From Cyclostephanos tholiformis (taxonomy: Eukaryota > Bacillariophyta > Thalassiosirophyceae > Thalassiosirales > Thalassiosiraceae), in assembly GCA_036939975.1 (NCBI GenBank), contig JALLPB010000073.1, positions 1 through 30,581 of the forward strand: 30,581 nt of DNA. Reading direction: 5' to 3'. This document shows positions 17,878-30,000 of the stretch, piece after piece. How positions within the stretch are numbered: the stretch's first letter is position 1; every line of letters begins with the position of its first letter. The notes under the pieces are model-generated. The model did not search any database. It had not been told where the DNA came from and saw only the letters and a list, made by a program, of their open reading frames with translations. The position numbers and the translations under genes are program-made.

Positions 17878-20660
17878 ATGGTACAAATAGGTACAAATAA
17901 TACACATAAAATCGATCGAGCCCGGTCCCGTTACATGCTAATAACGATGACCATGACCCAAGCACCTGCGGTCTTAGAGGACGAGCTCGGGATCCCTTCG
18001 GAAGCGACCCTGAAAATCCCACCCCAACTGCATATCCCAATTCTATTAGTGTTCATTCCAAAGAGCGATGTCGATAACGACTTTGTAACCATGGCGTCGC
18101 GTGGCCCGTGTAGCCCCAACGACGTGGGATCAGGTCGACTAACGACTACGCTCTCGTCGAAGTCGTCCATGAGGGGCGAATCCGCTCGATGTCTCGTCGT
18201 GGGACGTCAGGCATCTGCGTCGGATATTCGAATCGATCACAAGAGCGTATCTCGGCGCCACACGGCACTTTATTACAAACACGGCAATGGATGCGACGAA
18301 GAGAGTGGCGGGGGGGGTGGTGGGGCGTTTCTTGTCGTGCAAGATTTGGGAGGGAAACACGGCACCTATGTAGACGATGCCCCGCTAGAGAAGAATTGCA
18401 AAATTGAGTTACCCCTGCGTGGAGGTAAGGAATATGTAATTCGGATCGGGAATGCCCCCTTGACATGTCGTGTGACCCTCCCGGATATGAAGTTCTACGA
18501 GCAGGATTCGACGACACTGATATCCCGAATGGACGATGATTCTCACAGTAGTCCACCGAAAAATGATGCGACGCCCGCTGATTATGTAACCGAAACTGCT
18601 GACGCAGCAATAGACGCTCCCTCTACGCGAGAATCGCGCGAGGCGCAGATAGCTGCCATGATTGCCTCGTTGGAATCGGACCCCGTCTATGAAAAATATG
18701 TCCCAACGGACGAAGAGAATGCCATCGCAGAAAGCATGAACAATCTCGCCACAGGCATCAAAAGCAACGACAAGGTCGATAATAGCAGCAATATGAATAC
18801 ATATGCAAACAAATACAAACTCCCCATATCATCATCCATAACTCTCACTCCCGGTTCGAACACTTTTTCTTCCTCTGATGGGACTAACACCCCACTCCAA
18901 GCCAAGGCTTCGGTGGCCACTCTTTGCTTCGAACCATCAGGGGCAAGACTCGTGGCAGGTCACCGAGATGGTACGCTTCGATTTTATGATTTTCACGGAA
19001 TGCAGCCCAGTCCAAATTCAGAAACAACATACCCCCCGTTTCGAATTGTAGACTCCGATAATGATCCGTTAGACAGCACCGGTCGACATGTCATCACGGC
19101 TCTGGGAGTGTCCGCTGGCGGTGGGCAGTGGATAGTTGGAACGACATCAGCGCAGCCGAGAGTTCTCGATAGGGAGGGTCGAACGACGTTGTTTCACTTC
19201 ATCAAGGGTGATACCTACGTAACAGATTCGACCAATACCAAGGGCCATACGGCCATGGTCACTGGGGTGGCATTTCATCCATTGGTCAAGGACATTTGCT
19301 GGACATGTGGGTTAGATGGATCGATTCGTCAGTGGGATCTGAGCGGGAAAGGGAAGTTTCAATTTCAGAAGCTGGTGTGTCAGAAGGTCATCGGAAAATG
19401 TAAGAACGAGAAGGGACAGAGGACGCAAATAGTGAGCAACCTCAGCATTCATCCCAGTGGGAGAAAACTGGTGGTGGGAACTTCCTGTGGTTCTATTCAA
19501 ATTTGGAACTGTTTTGGTAGTGGCACGAATAGCAGACCGCTAGGATCAGTCTATTCCGCTCATGGTGGCTCAAAACCCGTCTCATTTGTTACTTACAGTG
19601 GGAATGGTGATCTCATCGCCAGTCGTTCTGAATCAGACGATACGGTTAAGGTTTGGGATGCTACTGTAATAGAGAAGGGGGCTGGATCGTTCAGTCGGAA
19701 GTTTAACAGCGAAAGAACGGAAGGCGAGCATTCTCCTTTGCTTTTGCTAGCCTCATGCAGAGGTCTTCCGGCACTGAATGAGTCCGCAAACTGCGCTTTT
19801 GGACCCGATGGCGGAGTAATATGCGCTGGTACGTCAGTGGACCCTAGAGCAAGCAATCCTCTTGGATCGTGTTATGGCCAGATCAAATTCTATGTGCTCC
19901 CAAATGTACATAAACAATCCAAGATCAAAAAAGAGACTGACTCCAAAGCCTCCAGAACCGTAACTCTTGATCCGGTCGTGGAACTGAATGTGGCTCCAGA
20001 CGCTAGTGTTCTTGGAGTACAATGGCATCCTAAGATGAATCAGATTGCTTTTGGTACATCCGACGGAATGTGAGTTCACTTCAATGCAGTTGTATCGTCG
20101 AATTTATCCGTCACAACGACTCATCTCTTTTTATTTTCAGTATTCGAGTTCTATATGATCCCTTACTCTCTACCAAAGGAGCACTTATTCCTACTTCGAA
20201 AACTGTCCGCCAATCTGACGGCCTCTCAGATCTTCTTCGATCTCGTGCACCAACCGGTTCCGCTGCATATCTAACTTCCGCGATTAGTAGTATTATCAAT
20301 CCACACGCCCTCCCACTATTCCGTGACGAGCCACGCGCAACGCGCAAGACAAAAGAAGCCGAAAGGAAAGACCCAGAGAAAACGAAACTTCCGCAGCCTC
20401 CCGTTACGGGGGGCATGAAGACTGGCGGGGCACTAGGTGGCGGATTAAATTTTGCTCAACATGTCAAAATGGCCTCGAACTACGGGAACAACAAAAATAT
20501 TGCAGGAAAAGACCCGAGAGAAGAGCTTTTCAAGTATAGCGAGGGAAAGAGTTATACTAGTCAAGCATACGAGGGCAACATTCAAAAAATACTAGCAGAT
20601 AAGACGGTGGAAGAGGAAGAAGCGGAGTTGAAGTCTGGAAAAAGGCAAAGGACCAAATAG
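17878..20660 (+). CDS. WDR70: FHA-domain plus WDR70-type WD40 protein (about 903 aa, two exons)
   Basis: Exons are 17878-20069 and 20141-20660. The 71-bp intron (GTGAGT...TTTTCAG, phase 2) joins GTSDG to IIRVLYDP. Residues about 95-185 are an FHA domain, a phosphothreonine-binding fold, with the key residues R110 (VVGRQ), S125 and H128 (SVSRRH) and K160-HGT (GGKHGTYV). From about residue 347 (ATLCFEPSGARLVAGHRDGT) there are WD40 repeats with WDR70 signatures: FHFIKGDTYV, NTKGHTAMVTGVAFHP, VLGVQWHPKMNQIAFGTSDG. The last exon has the family tail INPHALPLFRDEPRATRK and KDPREELFK. WDR70 is a nuclear WD40 protein linked in other eukaryotes to DNA-damage and chromatin processes. The animal protein as I know it has no FHA domain, so the fusion is notable. 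The first ATG is 17878, but those at 17935 and 17947 (MTMTQAP) are plausible starts and would leave an AT-rich leader. Confidence 0.85.
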
Positions 20661-21175
20661 CTTGTTGCCACTGACCAATTGTAAGTCTTCACCTACCGTA
20701 GATTACGAGCGATGGGCCATCGGGTGGTACCACAAATCAAGCCACCGATAATTTATCTTAATTCTCAGGTATTGGAAAATGCAAGTCATTTGTGTATGAT
20801 TCTCAGGGCTCAGCCTTCTTCTGTGATCTTCCAGGTATCGGAACGGCACGAGCCTGCCATGAGAAAGATCACAGTCACATCGTTCAATCAACAACGGGAC
20901 AGCGATGATTAGTAATACTCATTGTTGAAGTCGCTATTGTCGCCGCTATCTTTGCACAGCTTCTTTAAATGGGGTAAACACCAGTAGCAGAAATTACCAT
21001 GATGAATGAAAACATGAGAAAAGGATGTCGATCATGAGTACATTCATCCATGTAAATTGATTTATGTAAGTTCTATAAAAAAAGGAAGGCAAGAAACGAA
21101 TGATATTGAAAAGTGCGTATCAATTTGGACCTAATCTGTTCTTGTTAAGTGCGTTAAGTCTTCCTGACTACAACT
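20661..21175. other. Convergent 3' flanks, no gene seen
   Basis: Between the stop of the WDR70 gene and the stop of the minus-strand beta-helix gene. A 66-codon frame at 20712-20912 has no domain or neighbour support. The rest is AT-rich and presumably holds both 3' ends. Confidence 0.5.
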
Positions 21176-23381
21176 CTATTCTCCACAGATCAAATCCGAA
21201 CATCGATGTGGGACTCCACGTTCATTGTCAGACATTGGTCCAGGCCCATGACCATTAACAACGGAGCTTATTTTCCCCTGATTACCTAATTTTACGGTGA
21301 ACATGTTGTTCATTTGGATACCATTCTGACGGGGATTCGACACAAACACTCCAGTCGCTACATCAATGTGATGATCACGAAAATTAGAGTAAATTCCCAG
21401 TCCTAATGCCTTATGATTCGTCACGCTAGGCCCTACTTTATACCCAACAAACTTAGCATCAGCGAATGAATAATCGGCATCGTAAGGAAGTTCGCTTTGG
21501 TAGAAGTAAACTTTACCTAAGGATGCAAAAATGGGTCAGGGACATTGAATCATGTTTAGAATAGATGTTGATTGAGGCAGTGTACTCACCATGATCCCCA
21601 TTCCATATAATTTGATCTTCAGTAGTGTGCTCTACAGCCAAGCCAACTATTGTGACGTTGTTTGCACCACTTTCAACAATTAATCCATTCTTAACTTTGC
21701 ATTCTCCCCGCTCTGTCTGCCAGAATCTGCGACTGATCTCTGGAAAATTGGGCTCTTCATTTGGACGTAGCTGCACATGATCCGCCCTCCACAACCAAAT
21801 GTTATCTCCATAAATGTTTCCCGAATGAAGTCGTATCATGACATCAGTAGAAACGTCCCGGGACACTCCACCCACTCTAGCAAACACGTCTGATAATACC
21901 CCGGGATTACCCAAATCACCAGGATCGTTAGAAGCTGGTGCGCCCCATTCCAACAATGACGAAGTTTGTCCATTTCTTTCCTTCTTTAAGACTGATGCTT
22001 CTAGCATTATACCTGCAATGCGTACACCTGGCACCCGACTAGATACGCTAATGCAAGGGGTGCCATCTTCGGGCGCAATTAATGTAGCAAATCCTAAACC
22101 TAGAATTACTTGGTTCTGATGCCTCACGTTAAGTGACGCATATAGAGGATAGATCCCAGGTGAGAGGACCAAATCCTTACCTTCATCCAATGCCTTTTGG
22201 AGTGCAGAGTGATTTTCACTTGCAGCAGTACCGGGGTCTGTTGACTTGCTCGGAACTGCAAGTTTTACTCGCCGAAAATCACGAATTTCCTCCTGCGTGT
22301 CTCCGAGAAGTGGTCCAGTGGCATCCATTCCGTAAGCGACGGAAGGCACTCGCAGCTCAAACTGATATCCTTCCTTCACATAACGTCCATTGACCTCCTC
22401 AGTCAGTGATCGACCTGGGGTCTTCAACGCAATGTAAGGTTTCTCCACACGAATGATATAATTATTTTCCACAGACACCGATGGGCCACATTTCATTCCA
22501 TTGCTCTCCTCCGGAACATTACCCGTGCATCCAACGAACACCAATGACCAGGCGCCATTCTCTGCTCCTCCTCTCAACTCCACATTCCGCATCAACCACT
22601 GTTGTTGTCCTCCGAAATTCACCTTGCCATCGACGATGACATTCGCAGCCACGCCACCGCTCACCCACGAGTCGGAATCGTACAAATTCAAATCCGTCCT
22701 TACATGCACCCTTCTTATTGGCGCCGCCTGACTCACTGCCCATCTCATCCCCTCCCGCGCATCGGTGGCGACGTTCTCAATGGAACGCCAAAACGTATCG
22801 AGGCCGGATCCGTGAGGCGGTCGGTTGGAAAATTTTTCCATCGCAGGAACGTGTGGGCCCTTGTCACAATCCGTGAACTCCACATCGGTGGCACGCGAGC
22901 CCAATCCAAGTACCGCCGTGTAATAACCGACTTCGAAGTCAAGTTTGGGGTATGTTCCCGGGGCGAAGAGGAGAGCTGTTCTCCGGGTTGAAAAATGATT
23001 AGCGGTTGTGTAGGTGAAATCAGGTAGTTCCCCTTGCTCGGTGTTGTCACCCTGACTTTTGGAGAATTCCTCCCACGTTACAATTGGGTCGGAGTATCGT
23101 ACCAGGATCTTTCTCATGAGTTCAAGTTCACGTTCGCTTGTTGGTGGGTGGAAAAGTGTCACGGAATCGGGCAAGACGGGTGGATTTGGCTCATCGTTGA
23201 CGGGTGGATTTGGCTCATCGTTTTCCAACGACGGAGTATTCCTCACCACCACCATGTCGACACTTGCTGCAAGGATCACCGCTAAAGTACCACAGCAAAA
23301 TATCACCTTGACGAGTCCCAATCTGCCGAGGATGACGCTACCTTCCCTTTTGCCAAGATCAGGGGCCAATGAATGAGCCAA
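21176..23381 (-). CDS. Type II membrane protein with pectin-lyase-like beta-helix
   Basis: Exons on the minus strand are 23381-21590 (5' end open) and 21516-21176. The 73-bp intron (GTGAGT...CCTTAG, phase 1) joins IIWNGDHG to KVYFYQSELPYD. A hydrophobic segment (about residues 21-46 of this frame, VKVIFCCGTLAVILAAS) with basic residues before it predicts a signal anchor. After a Pro-rich linker the body shows landmarks of a parallel beta-helix family common in actinobacteria, often mislabelled adenylyl cyclase or coagulation factor 5/8 protein: LLFAPGTYPKLDFEVGYYT, FWRSIENV, MRWAVSQAAPIRRVHVR, NFGGQQQWLMRN, LVLSPGIYPL, VILGLGFATLI, HVQLRP, KALGLGIYSNF. Such folds act on or bind polysaccharide; the substrate here is unknown. 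The frame opens with TTG rather than ATG, so a 5' exon is missing; see the candidate at 23478-23681. Stop TAG at 21176-21178. Confidence 0.8.
23175..23222 (-). repeat. Perfect 24-bp tandem repeat in coding sequence
   Basis: Two identical adjacent 24-bp copies (23175-23198 and 23199-23222) encode the octapeptide NDEPNPPV twice in the linker after the membrane anchor. In-frame expansion changes linker length only. Confidence 0.85.
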
Positions 23382-23477
23382 ATAGTTGCAAATTCCTCCA
23401 CTCCCAAATGATGACAGCTGTCTAGAACTAGTCCCAGTGTTGGAGCGATTGCGACGATTAATTCATCAATAGCCGAT

Positions 23478-23681
23478 TTAACATTGGAAATCGAGATATT
23501 GATTAATTTNGTTGTACGCATCTGTGGGACCGGTACTTTTGTACCATGAGTCTGTGTCGTAACACCCAGAGAGGTCATCGAAGCCATACACTCCGATTTC
23601 GTCATCGATCTCAAATGGGGTGTGATCTACTAATGGATCGTCGTCGTTAGCCTCATCGTTATCCTCCGAAGCTTGGCCCAT
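23478..23681 (-). CDS. Candidate first exon of the beta-helix gene (cytoplasmic acidic part)
   Basis: A frame starting with a true ATG at 23681 encodes an acidic, soluble stretch (MGQASEDNDEANDDDPL, then GVYGFDDLSGCYDTDSWYK) that would suit the cytoplasmic tail before a type II anchor. It contains the ambiguous base N at 23510, after which the frame ends within a few codons. The frame leading into the membrane segment is open from about 23449 and reads INRRNRSNTGTSSRQLSS. Either the N hides an indel or an intron lies at about 23450-23510. The link to the downstream gene is inferred from distance and topology. Confidence 0.45.
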   Translation of the reverse strand: MGQASEDNDEANDDDPLVDHTPFEIDDEIGVYGFDDLSGCYDTDSWYKSTGPTDAYNXINQYLDFQC

Positions 23682-24356
23682 CCCTGTTATGTGATGTGTA
23701 GGGGGGTCATCGTCGTTCCTGCAACTTTATGTACCGTACGGTGCCCCCAGTACAATTGACTCGAGGCATAAATCTGCCGTAGAATACGCTGCTGGAGAAA
23801 AAAAAATAATGGAGCATTCCTAAAAACACGAAGACATAAATTATTGGGTGATCTGTCAGAATTATCATCACAAAATAATAGACATGTCAATTCATGGACC
23901 GCACCAATACGATACGATAACGCTCCACCAATTCGTCATGATGAACTTGGTCCCAAAACTGAATTCAGTCAGTTTGGCACAGGAACCATACAGTCGGTGT
24001 GGCACAGGAACCGGTATTCTACAGCGAAGATTTATCCGTACCATGTATCATAATAGTGTTACTACCTAAGTACATTACAAATCAATCTTTTTTCACACAC
24101 TTGGGAGTATATTTTATATTAATTCCCAAGTAAGCTTTTTCACATGAACGGAATGATTCAAACTATTTGAGACTCTGTAGGAATCAACGAAGGAAATAAT
24201 AAAACGAAAATATCCTCCCTCCCTAGCGTGGGAAAAAAAGATTGATTTGGAAACTGTAGTAGGTGCCCTATGCCTCTCGAGTCAATTGGCAGAAGCAAAA
24301 AAAATAATGAAGACCCAATCCCAAACGACACAGGAAAATAATATTCTCAGTGCATC
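23682..24356. other. Divergent intergenic region with a small tandem repeat
   Basis: It separates the minus-strand beta-helix gene from the plus-strand Cache-VWA gene and should hold both promoters. At 23966-23987 and 23991-24012 there are two near-identical 22-bp copies containing TTGGCACAGGAACC or GTGGCACAGGAACC. I see no gene and no clear TATA box. Confidence 0.5.
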
Positions 24357-26861
24357 ATGACGAAGACTTTTCCGTCGTTACTTTGTGGAGCGACGTCGCT
24401 GCTTTTTTTCTGTCCCTCCCGCCCGCTTGTCTATGCGGCAACCCGTGAGCAGGAAAAACAAGCAGAAGACATCCTCCAAGATATGGAGGATTGGGTGAAG
24501 GCCTTTCGTGATGAAATTGAGAGAGTCTACAAAAATCGTTGCGCGAGCACGACGCACAATGATTGCATCAAAAGCAATTACAACGATTGCTCGTCGAAAT
24601 TCTCCGACCAGGAGTGTATCGAGGCACATGAGTTTGTAATTTCCGCGTGTGATAATGGCTACAGTTGCAATGGTGAGTGAGTGCAGCGATGAGGGGGGGG
24701 GGCGAGGGATGGTGTTTACGGACTTGTGTCATCTTGGGTAATTGTTCGTCTCATATGCACCTCATGATGAATTCCATTAACTGACAGCCCTGTGGGATAA
24801 GACGATTTCCAAAGTCTCACTTCCAGAAGTCATCACAGAGAGCGATGATTCAGATATCATCGAAAGAGTCGCAGAGACAACCTGCTACACTCGTCTAGCG
24901 GAACAGTATATGGTCACAAAGTATAAAGAGAGCGAAAAATATTGGGCCGAGTACAACATCCAGCCCAGCTGGGCATACTTTGGTGCCGATAATGGACTCT
25001 ATCGGGCGGTTCCTGCCATTCATCAACGCTTCTGCGGTGACCTCGGCGGTGACTACGATCCACGCCGTCGTCCATGGTTCGTGGCAGCGTCAAGCGGTCC
25101 CAAAGATGTTATTATACTCATAGATGTGTCGCAAGGCATGAGCAATCAGGACAAGATGAGTTCGACGAAAAATGCCGCAATTACCATTGTCGAGACACTT
25201 ACGGTGCACGATAAATTTACTGTCTTGGCTTTCACAAATGAAACGAAGATTTTCGACGAATATTGGATGACGATTGATCTCGCTAATCAAAATGGTGTGT
25301 ACACAGGCCTCATACCTGCGAACAAGACTAACAAGGAAAAGATGATAAATGCCATTGATGATTTAAAACCAGACGGTATAACAAACTTTACCAACGCCTT
25401 TGAGGCTGCTTTCGATGTCCTCGAATACTCGATCCGAAATGAAATGTCAAGCGAAGGAAACATTGCAATACTGTTCATGTCTGACGGGAGAATCACAGAG
25501 CTCCCAAATAATAGAGAGGAAAAGACGGCGGAAACCGACAGGATCATCGGCCTTGTCAATGATCGTACACAGCAGCTAGCTGCGATCGATCGAAAAACGA
25601 TTTTGTTTACCTACAGTGTAGGCGATGCATCGTCCCTTGACGTTGGAAAGAGAATTGCATGCGATACGGGGGGTATATGGACTCCTGTAGATAATTACGG
25701 AGAAATCGAGGGGAAAATGAGCTCGTATTACAAGCTGTTTGCTCTGGGCCTCGGTGGACAAGAGAGTAGGGATGATATTGTTTGGGTAGAGCCGTATCAG
25801 TTTTTCACCCTCGGTGTTAATGGAACAACTGTCTCTGTGCCCGTGTACGATCGAAGTGTCACCCCACATTTATTTTTGGGCGGTGAGTCTAACATATTTT
25901 AATTGAGTGGTCACAAATCTCAGGCCAATTCAGCATCGTCTCATTACCTTCTTAATTGTGACAGTTGCCGCCGTGGACGTTTATATGGAAGCAATTGATC
26001 GTGTATTAGGGGAAGATGCAACGATGTGGCTAACAGATTGGATTAAAAATAGGGGTAAGACACATGCTAAAAACTCCAAGTTAGCGCTGGATGAATGTCA
26101 ACTAGATGCCTTGCGTTACCTCGGTGGTGGCGATGAAGCTACATGTGGAAAGTGCAACAAAACTAGCTATGAAGGGGTCGTTGTGCCAGCTAAATGCGAG
26201 TATAACATTTCTTCTCTTCAGATATTGTGGGATAACACTGATTGTAAGTCGAACGTCTTTTCAACATTTCACCGACTTTTGACCGAGACAACTGCACACA
26301 TCAAACACTCATTCCGTCGCGTCAGTGGTAGACAAGAATTACTCAGAGCGCGCTTGTTGCGGAATCGCTGGAACGTGTACTGTTCCAATCCCATCCCCAT
26401 TGCCGATAAAAGCTATTATAGCAGGAGTTGTAGCTGCAGTTCTTGTTGCGTGTATGTGCACTTTCTTTTACAGACTGCGCACACGAAAAACACTGATGAT
26501 GCGAGCGTCGGTGGATGCTATACCAAAAGATACTGGGGCTGATGGTGTTGAACTTAGGCCAGCAGCACAAGCGAAAACACAAGAGGATAAACAAGAGGAC
26601 ATTTATGTGCCACCTCGTCCATATTCTCGAGATTCACAGGTGCCTGGAGATAAGCGTGCATATTTGGACGATCTGAGTCAAGATGAGCGGGTTGGGCGTC
26701 AAGGAGATCCTCCTGAAGGACAAGAATCAAATCTAGCTGGAGTTTTAGAAAGTATTGGGCCTTTAATCGAGGCAGATGAGACGCATACGGTTTCGAATCG
26801 GATTGAAAATGAGGTTGCAAAGGCGAGACTGAAAAATTTCAAAAGAAATTCTTCTGACTAA
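24357..26861 (+). CDS. Cache-VWA single-pass membrane protein (741 aa, four exons)
   Basis: Exons are 24357-24672, 24788-25882, 25965-26243 and 26326-26861. The introns of 115, 82 and 82 bp have GTGAGT, GTGAGT and GTAAGT donors and all are phase 1. Residues 1-28 look like a signal peptide. A helical Cys-rich region precedes an extracellular Cache-like segment that ends in the signature YDPRRRPWF, directly followed by a VWA domain from about residue 213. Its metal site is D218-x-S220, but position 222 is Gly instead of Ser; T304 (GITNFT) and D338 (MSDGR) are present. A second Cache-like part follows (WVEPYQFFTLGVNGTTVSVP). A membrane span lies at about 591-614 (IIAGVVAAVLVACMCTFFY), then a charged tail of about 125 residues. 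The order matches calcium-channel alpha-2-delta subunits and related VWA-Cache proteins. A sensor or adhesion role is inferred; the ligand is unknown. Confidence 0.8.
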
Positions 26862-27036
26862 GAAGACACGAGAACATGTCGAACAATTCAATCAAAGGCT
26901 GCAGATGAACTTAAGCGTATCTGCAATTTAGAGTTACTTGAGAAGATGAAACGAATAAATCTATGCTGTGGCTTTCGACAGCTGAATGCAAAACCAGAGG
27001 GTGACTCATGTTACTTTAATATATTTGTTAACATTC

Positions 27037-30000
27037 TCAATATATCCAAGTAGCAGAGAAGAGTAATACTACGATTCCCCGCGAGGAAAAACTGTGATAT
27101 CTCAAGTCACCGCCAGATGATACGATCTCTGTCGGCCGTGGCGATATAGTTGGTGTCGCTGACGGTCTGAAACTTTCGGTCGGTGCAGGCGATATGGTCG
27201 GCGCGAACGACCACGGCGACGAGGTGCAGAGTGGGCTCTCGTCGTTTCTATAGAAACATTCACACTGCGGAGGAGACAGAGAGAAATCACATTCACCTCT
27301 TCCCGCACAGTTTGCCGGGCATATCGATCTGATGATCACATTGATTATATACAAAGAAGATATCGTGACATGAGTTGACATCGTACATCCAACGACGCAG
27401 CGCAATTGGTACTTACTCGGGACAAGTCTGCGCAAAGGAGGGACAAATGACCTCGGTGCCGCTGGGGAGCCGCAATACTTCTCCGGCGTACGAGCACCTC
27501 ATTCTCCGCTCCCTTCCAACGGCCAAAACTAACTTCCCCGCATCCTCTCCGTAGTCGCCACATGCGATTTCCAAACACAACGGTCTGGATCCACTAGCGT
27601 GTTGAATGCATCTACTATTTTCGCCGAAAATCTCTTCATTTCCCTGATCAACCCAGACGTCGTTCAAGCTCGAGTCGGTGCAGTCCAATATTCTGTATTC
27701 TCCGTTAACCTCGAATCGAAAGATGGTGGCGTACGCCGGGCAGAAATCCAATTGCTGAAGGCCTCCACCGACGGTCTGATGGGGTATAGGGCACGTAGGG
27801 CACAATTAGCGAATGCAGAGCAAACGAGTCGACTGATAAGCGTGGGATGGAGAGGTTTTGGCCGGGCACTTACCGGATCCTCAAAATACTGATAATTAGA
27901 GGGCAAATTATCATTCCACTTCGCCAGGTTGCAGTAGGCCACCAATTCCTTGTCAGATGTGCAACCGATGCTACCCCCAGAATTGCAAAAAGTGCCTTCG
28001 GCCCAATCCGGCACCTCGCCACCCTGGATGCAACTTTCCTCGATGAAGGCGCACCCCGCGCCTAATCCGAAGGGCGAATTCTGGGCCACCTTGTAGTTAG
28101 GTAGATACCAACCGGAGTCCTCCAGAAGGGCGAGGGTGAGCGCGGTGACGTACTGCGTCGAGCCCGTGTAGACCGACGTCATGAATTCGTTATCAAAAAG
28201 CCTCTGGAAGAGGGGTGAGAACCAAAAACACGAAAAGTTTCATGCGTGGAGGATCGGAATCGACGAGGACGTGACATGGAATAGATGAGCGATGAAAGAA
28301 TTGTAAGATAATAGAAGAAAGACACCCAAACGCCCCCATCTTTGGATTGATCGAGTTGTTGGAATGCAACGGAAACTCACATGATCCCAGTGGCTTCCGA
28401 AGCAGTCTCCATCGCCGGTGGGTTGATTCTGAAAAAAGGCGCGTTTTGGGGGGAGTTTGGGGATCGATTCGAGAAGTATAGCAGGGAGATGTTGTGATTT
28501 ATAAAAGTCGAAAGGGATATGAACGATTCGCGAGAAAAAAAAAAATCATTAATATGCGGAAAACAACCACAAAAAAAAACACGCACCTCCAATCGTGCGC
28601 CTTCCAGTCGTCGACAATCGAATTGGTTCCTGACGACGTTCCTGACCGTCTCCGTGACGATCTCGTACGCGATGTACCCGTTCGCATTCGTACGTTCCGC
28701 GACGGTGTCCGCGGACGCCAACGGCACTAGACGTCGCGTACCGTCCACGCACAATGCCTCCACCTCCGGCGGACGATTCCACTCGTCGCGCGCGGTGCGA
28801 GGCATGCCCGTGGCGTGGCTGTAATAGTAAGGATACTCGTAGCTATTCATACCGAGTATGTGTACCATCTCGTGCGCGACAGTTAGTAGTCGACGTTTGT
28901 GCGTCTTGATCGATCTGTCCGTGGGATCCTGGTGGTATGTGTGTGTGGACGTATATCGCAATATTGCTCGGGGTTGAGTGAAACTGTAAATAACGGGATA
29001 AACCACCTTGAACCCTCCCCCCAAACCTCTCCCGTGATAGATATCGAAAAACAATTAAACCGAAACAACAAAACAATCAACGCACCAACTGTCCGAAGCA
29101 TATGCCGGTATATCCCACCGTGGGCCTATCAAACTGATCGTGCTGACAGTTCGTCGAGAATGCCAACGTCTGTAACGTCCCGTTGCCACTTTCCGAATCC
29201 GACGTAATTTCGCTCTCGGGGCACATCGACGTGCCCTCCACGGGTATGACGATGACGACCAGGTCTACGTCGTCGTATATTAGGCCATTCCCGTACGTGT
29301 CGTATTGGACGTTACCGTCATCCCCGACGTTTGTGACAATGGACGACCTTGCCGCATCCATTTCCGAGACTTGCAGGTAATCGTCCAGGTTGAATCCACT
29401 TGTCTCCTTCACCTCGCGGGCGCATCGGGCCCAATCTCCCGATAACGGCACCTCGATGCTCGTGGCAGGTACGACCGACAGCGTCTCGGACCAGAAGTTA
29501 CGTAACGATGGCAGCAGGACGTTGCGGACGTAGGATACGTGGGATGGGTGCGAGGTAACGAGGGCATCGAGGAGGTGGGTGTCGAACTGGACGCGCATCG
29601 GACGGTAGGCCGACGCGGGGTCATTGTCGGCGTACGCCGTCGTCGTTCGCCGTCGTTCGTTTTCGTCGTCCCTCCTCCTTTCGAAGGGGTCTGAGGGATG
29701 TTTTTTTGGGGTGGTGGGGGAAGGTGGAAGAGATTGTTCAATAAAGGGCACTTGGGGTACGAGGAGGCGAAATCAAAAAGAGGGCGCGGATTTCGCTACC
29801 ACAATCGGAGAAAAAAACAATCCCTCCCCCCCCACCCCAAAATCATCAAGTACTCACGTCGTCCCGCGTAATCCACTCTTCTATTATTCCGTCCTCCCCC
29901 GCGCGGCGTATGACGATCATGATTAGAAGTGATTGATAGTACTCGCTCATCTTCGTCGTCGTCGTCGTCGTCGTCGTCGTGCGCATGCCACCGCTCGTCG

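Noticed and set aside
20712..20912. Plus-strand frame of 66 codons after the WDR70 stop
   Set aside because: There is no similarity, no splice link to the upstream gene, and the WDR70 family tail already ends at 20660.
21838..23376. Plus-strand frames opposite the beta-helix gene
   Set aside because: They lack domains, and the minus strand holds a continuous protein with family landmarks and a consistent intron.
25907..26542. Separate gene starting at 25907
   Set aside because: Its useful part is exon 3 of the Cache-VWA gene; the rest is intron sequence and a wrong-frame reading of exon 4.
27599..27892. Plus-strand frame of 97 codons within the protease locus
   Set aside because: It is antisense to exon 6 and the adjacent intron of the leishmanolysin gene, whose exons agree in phase throughout.
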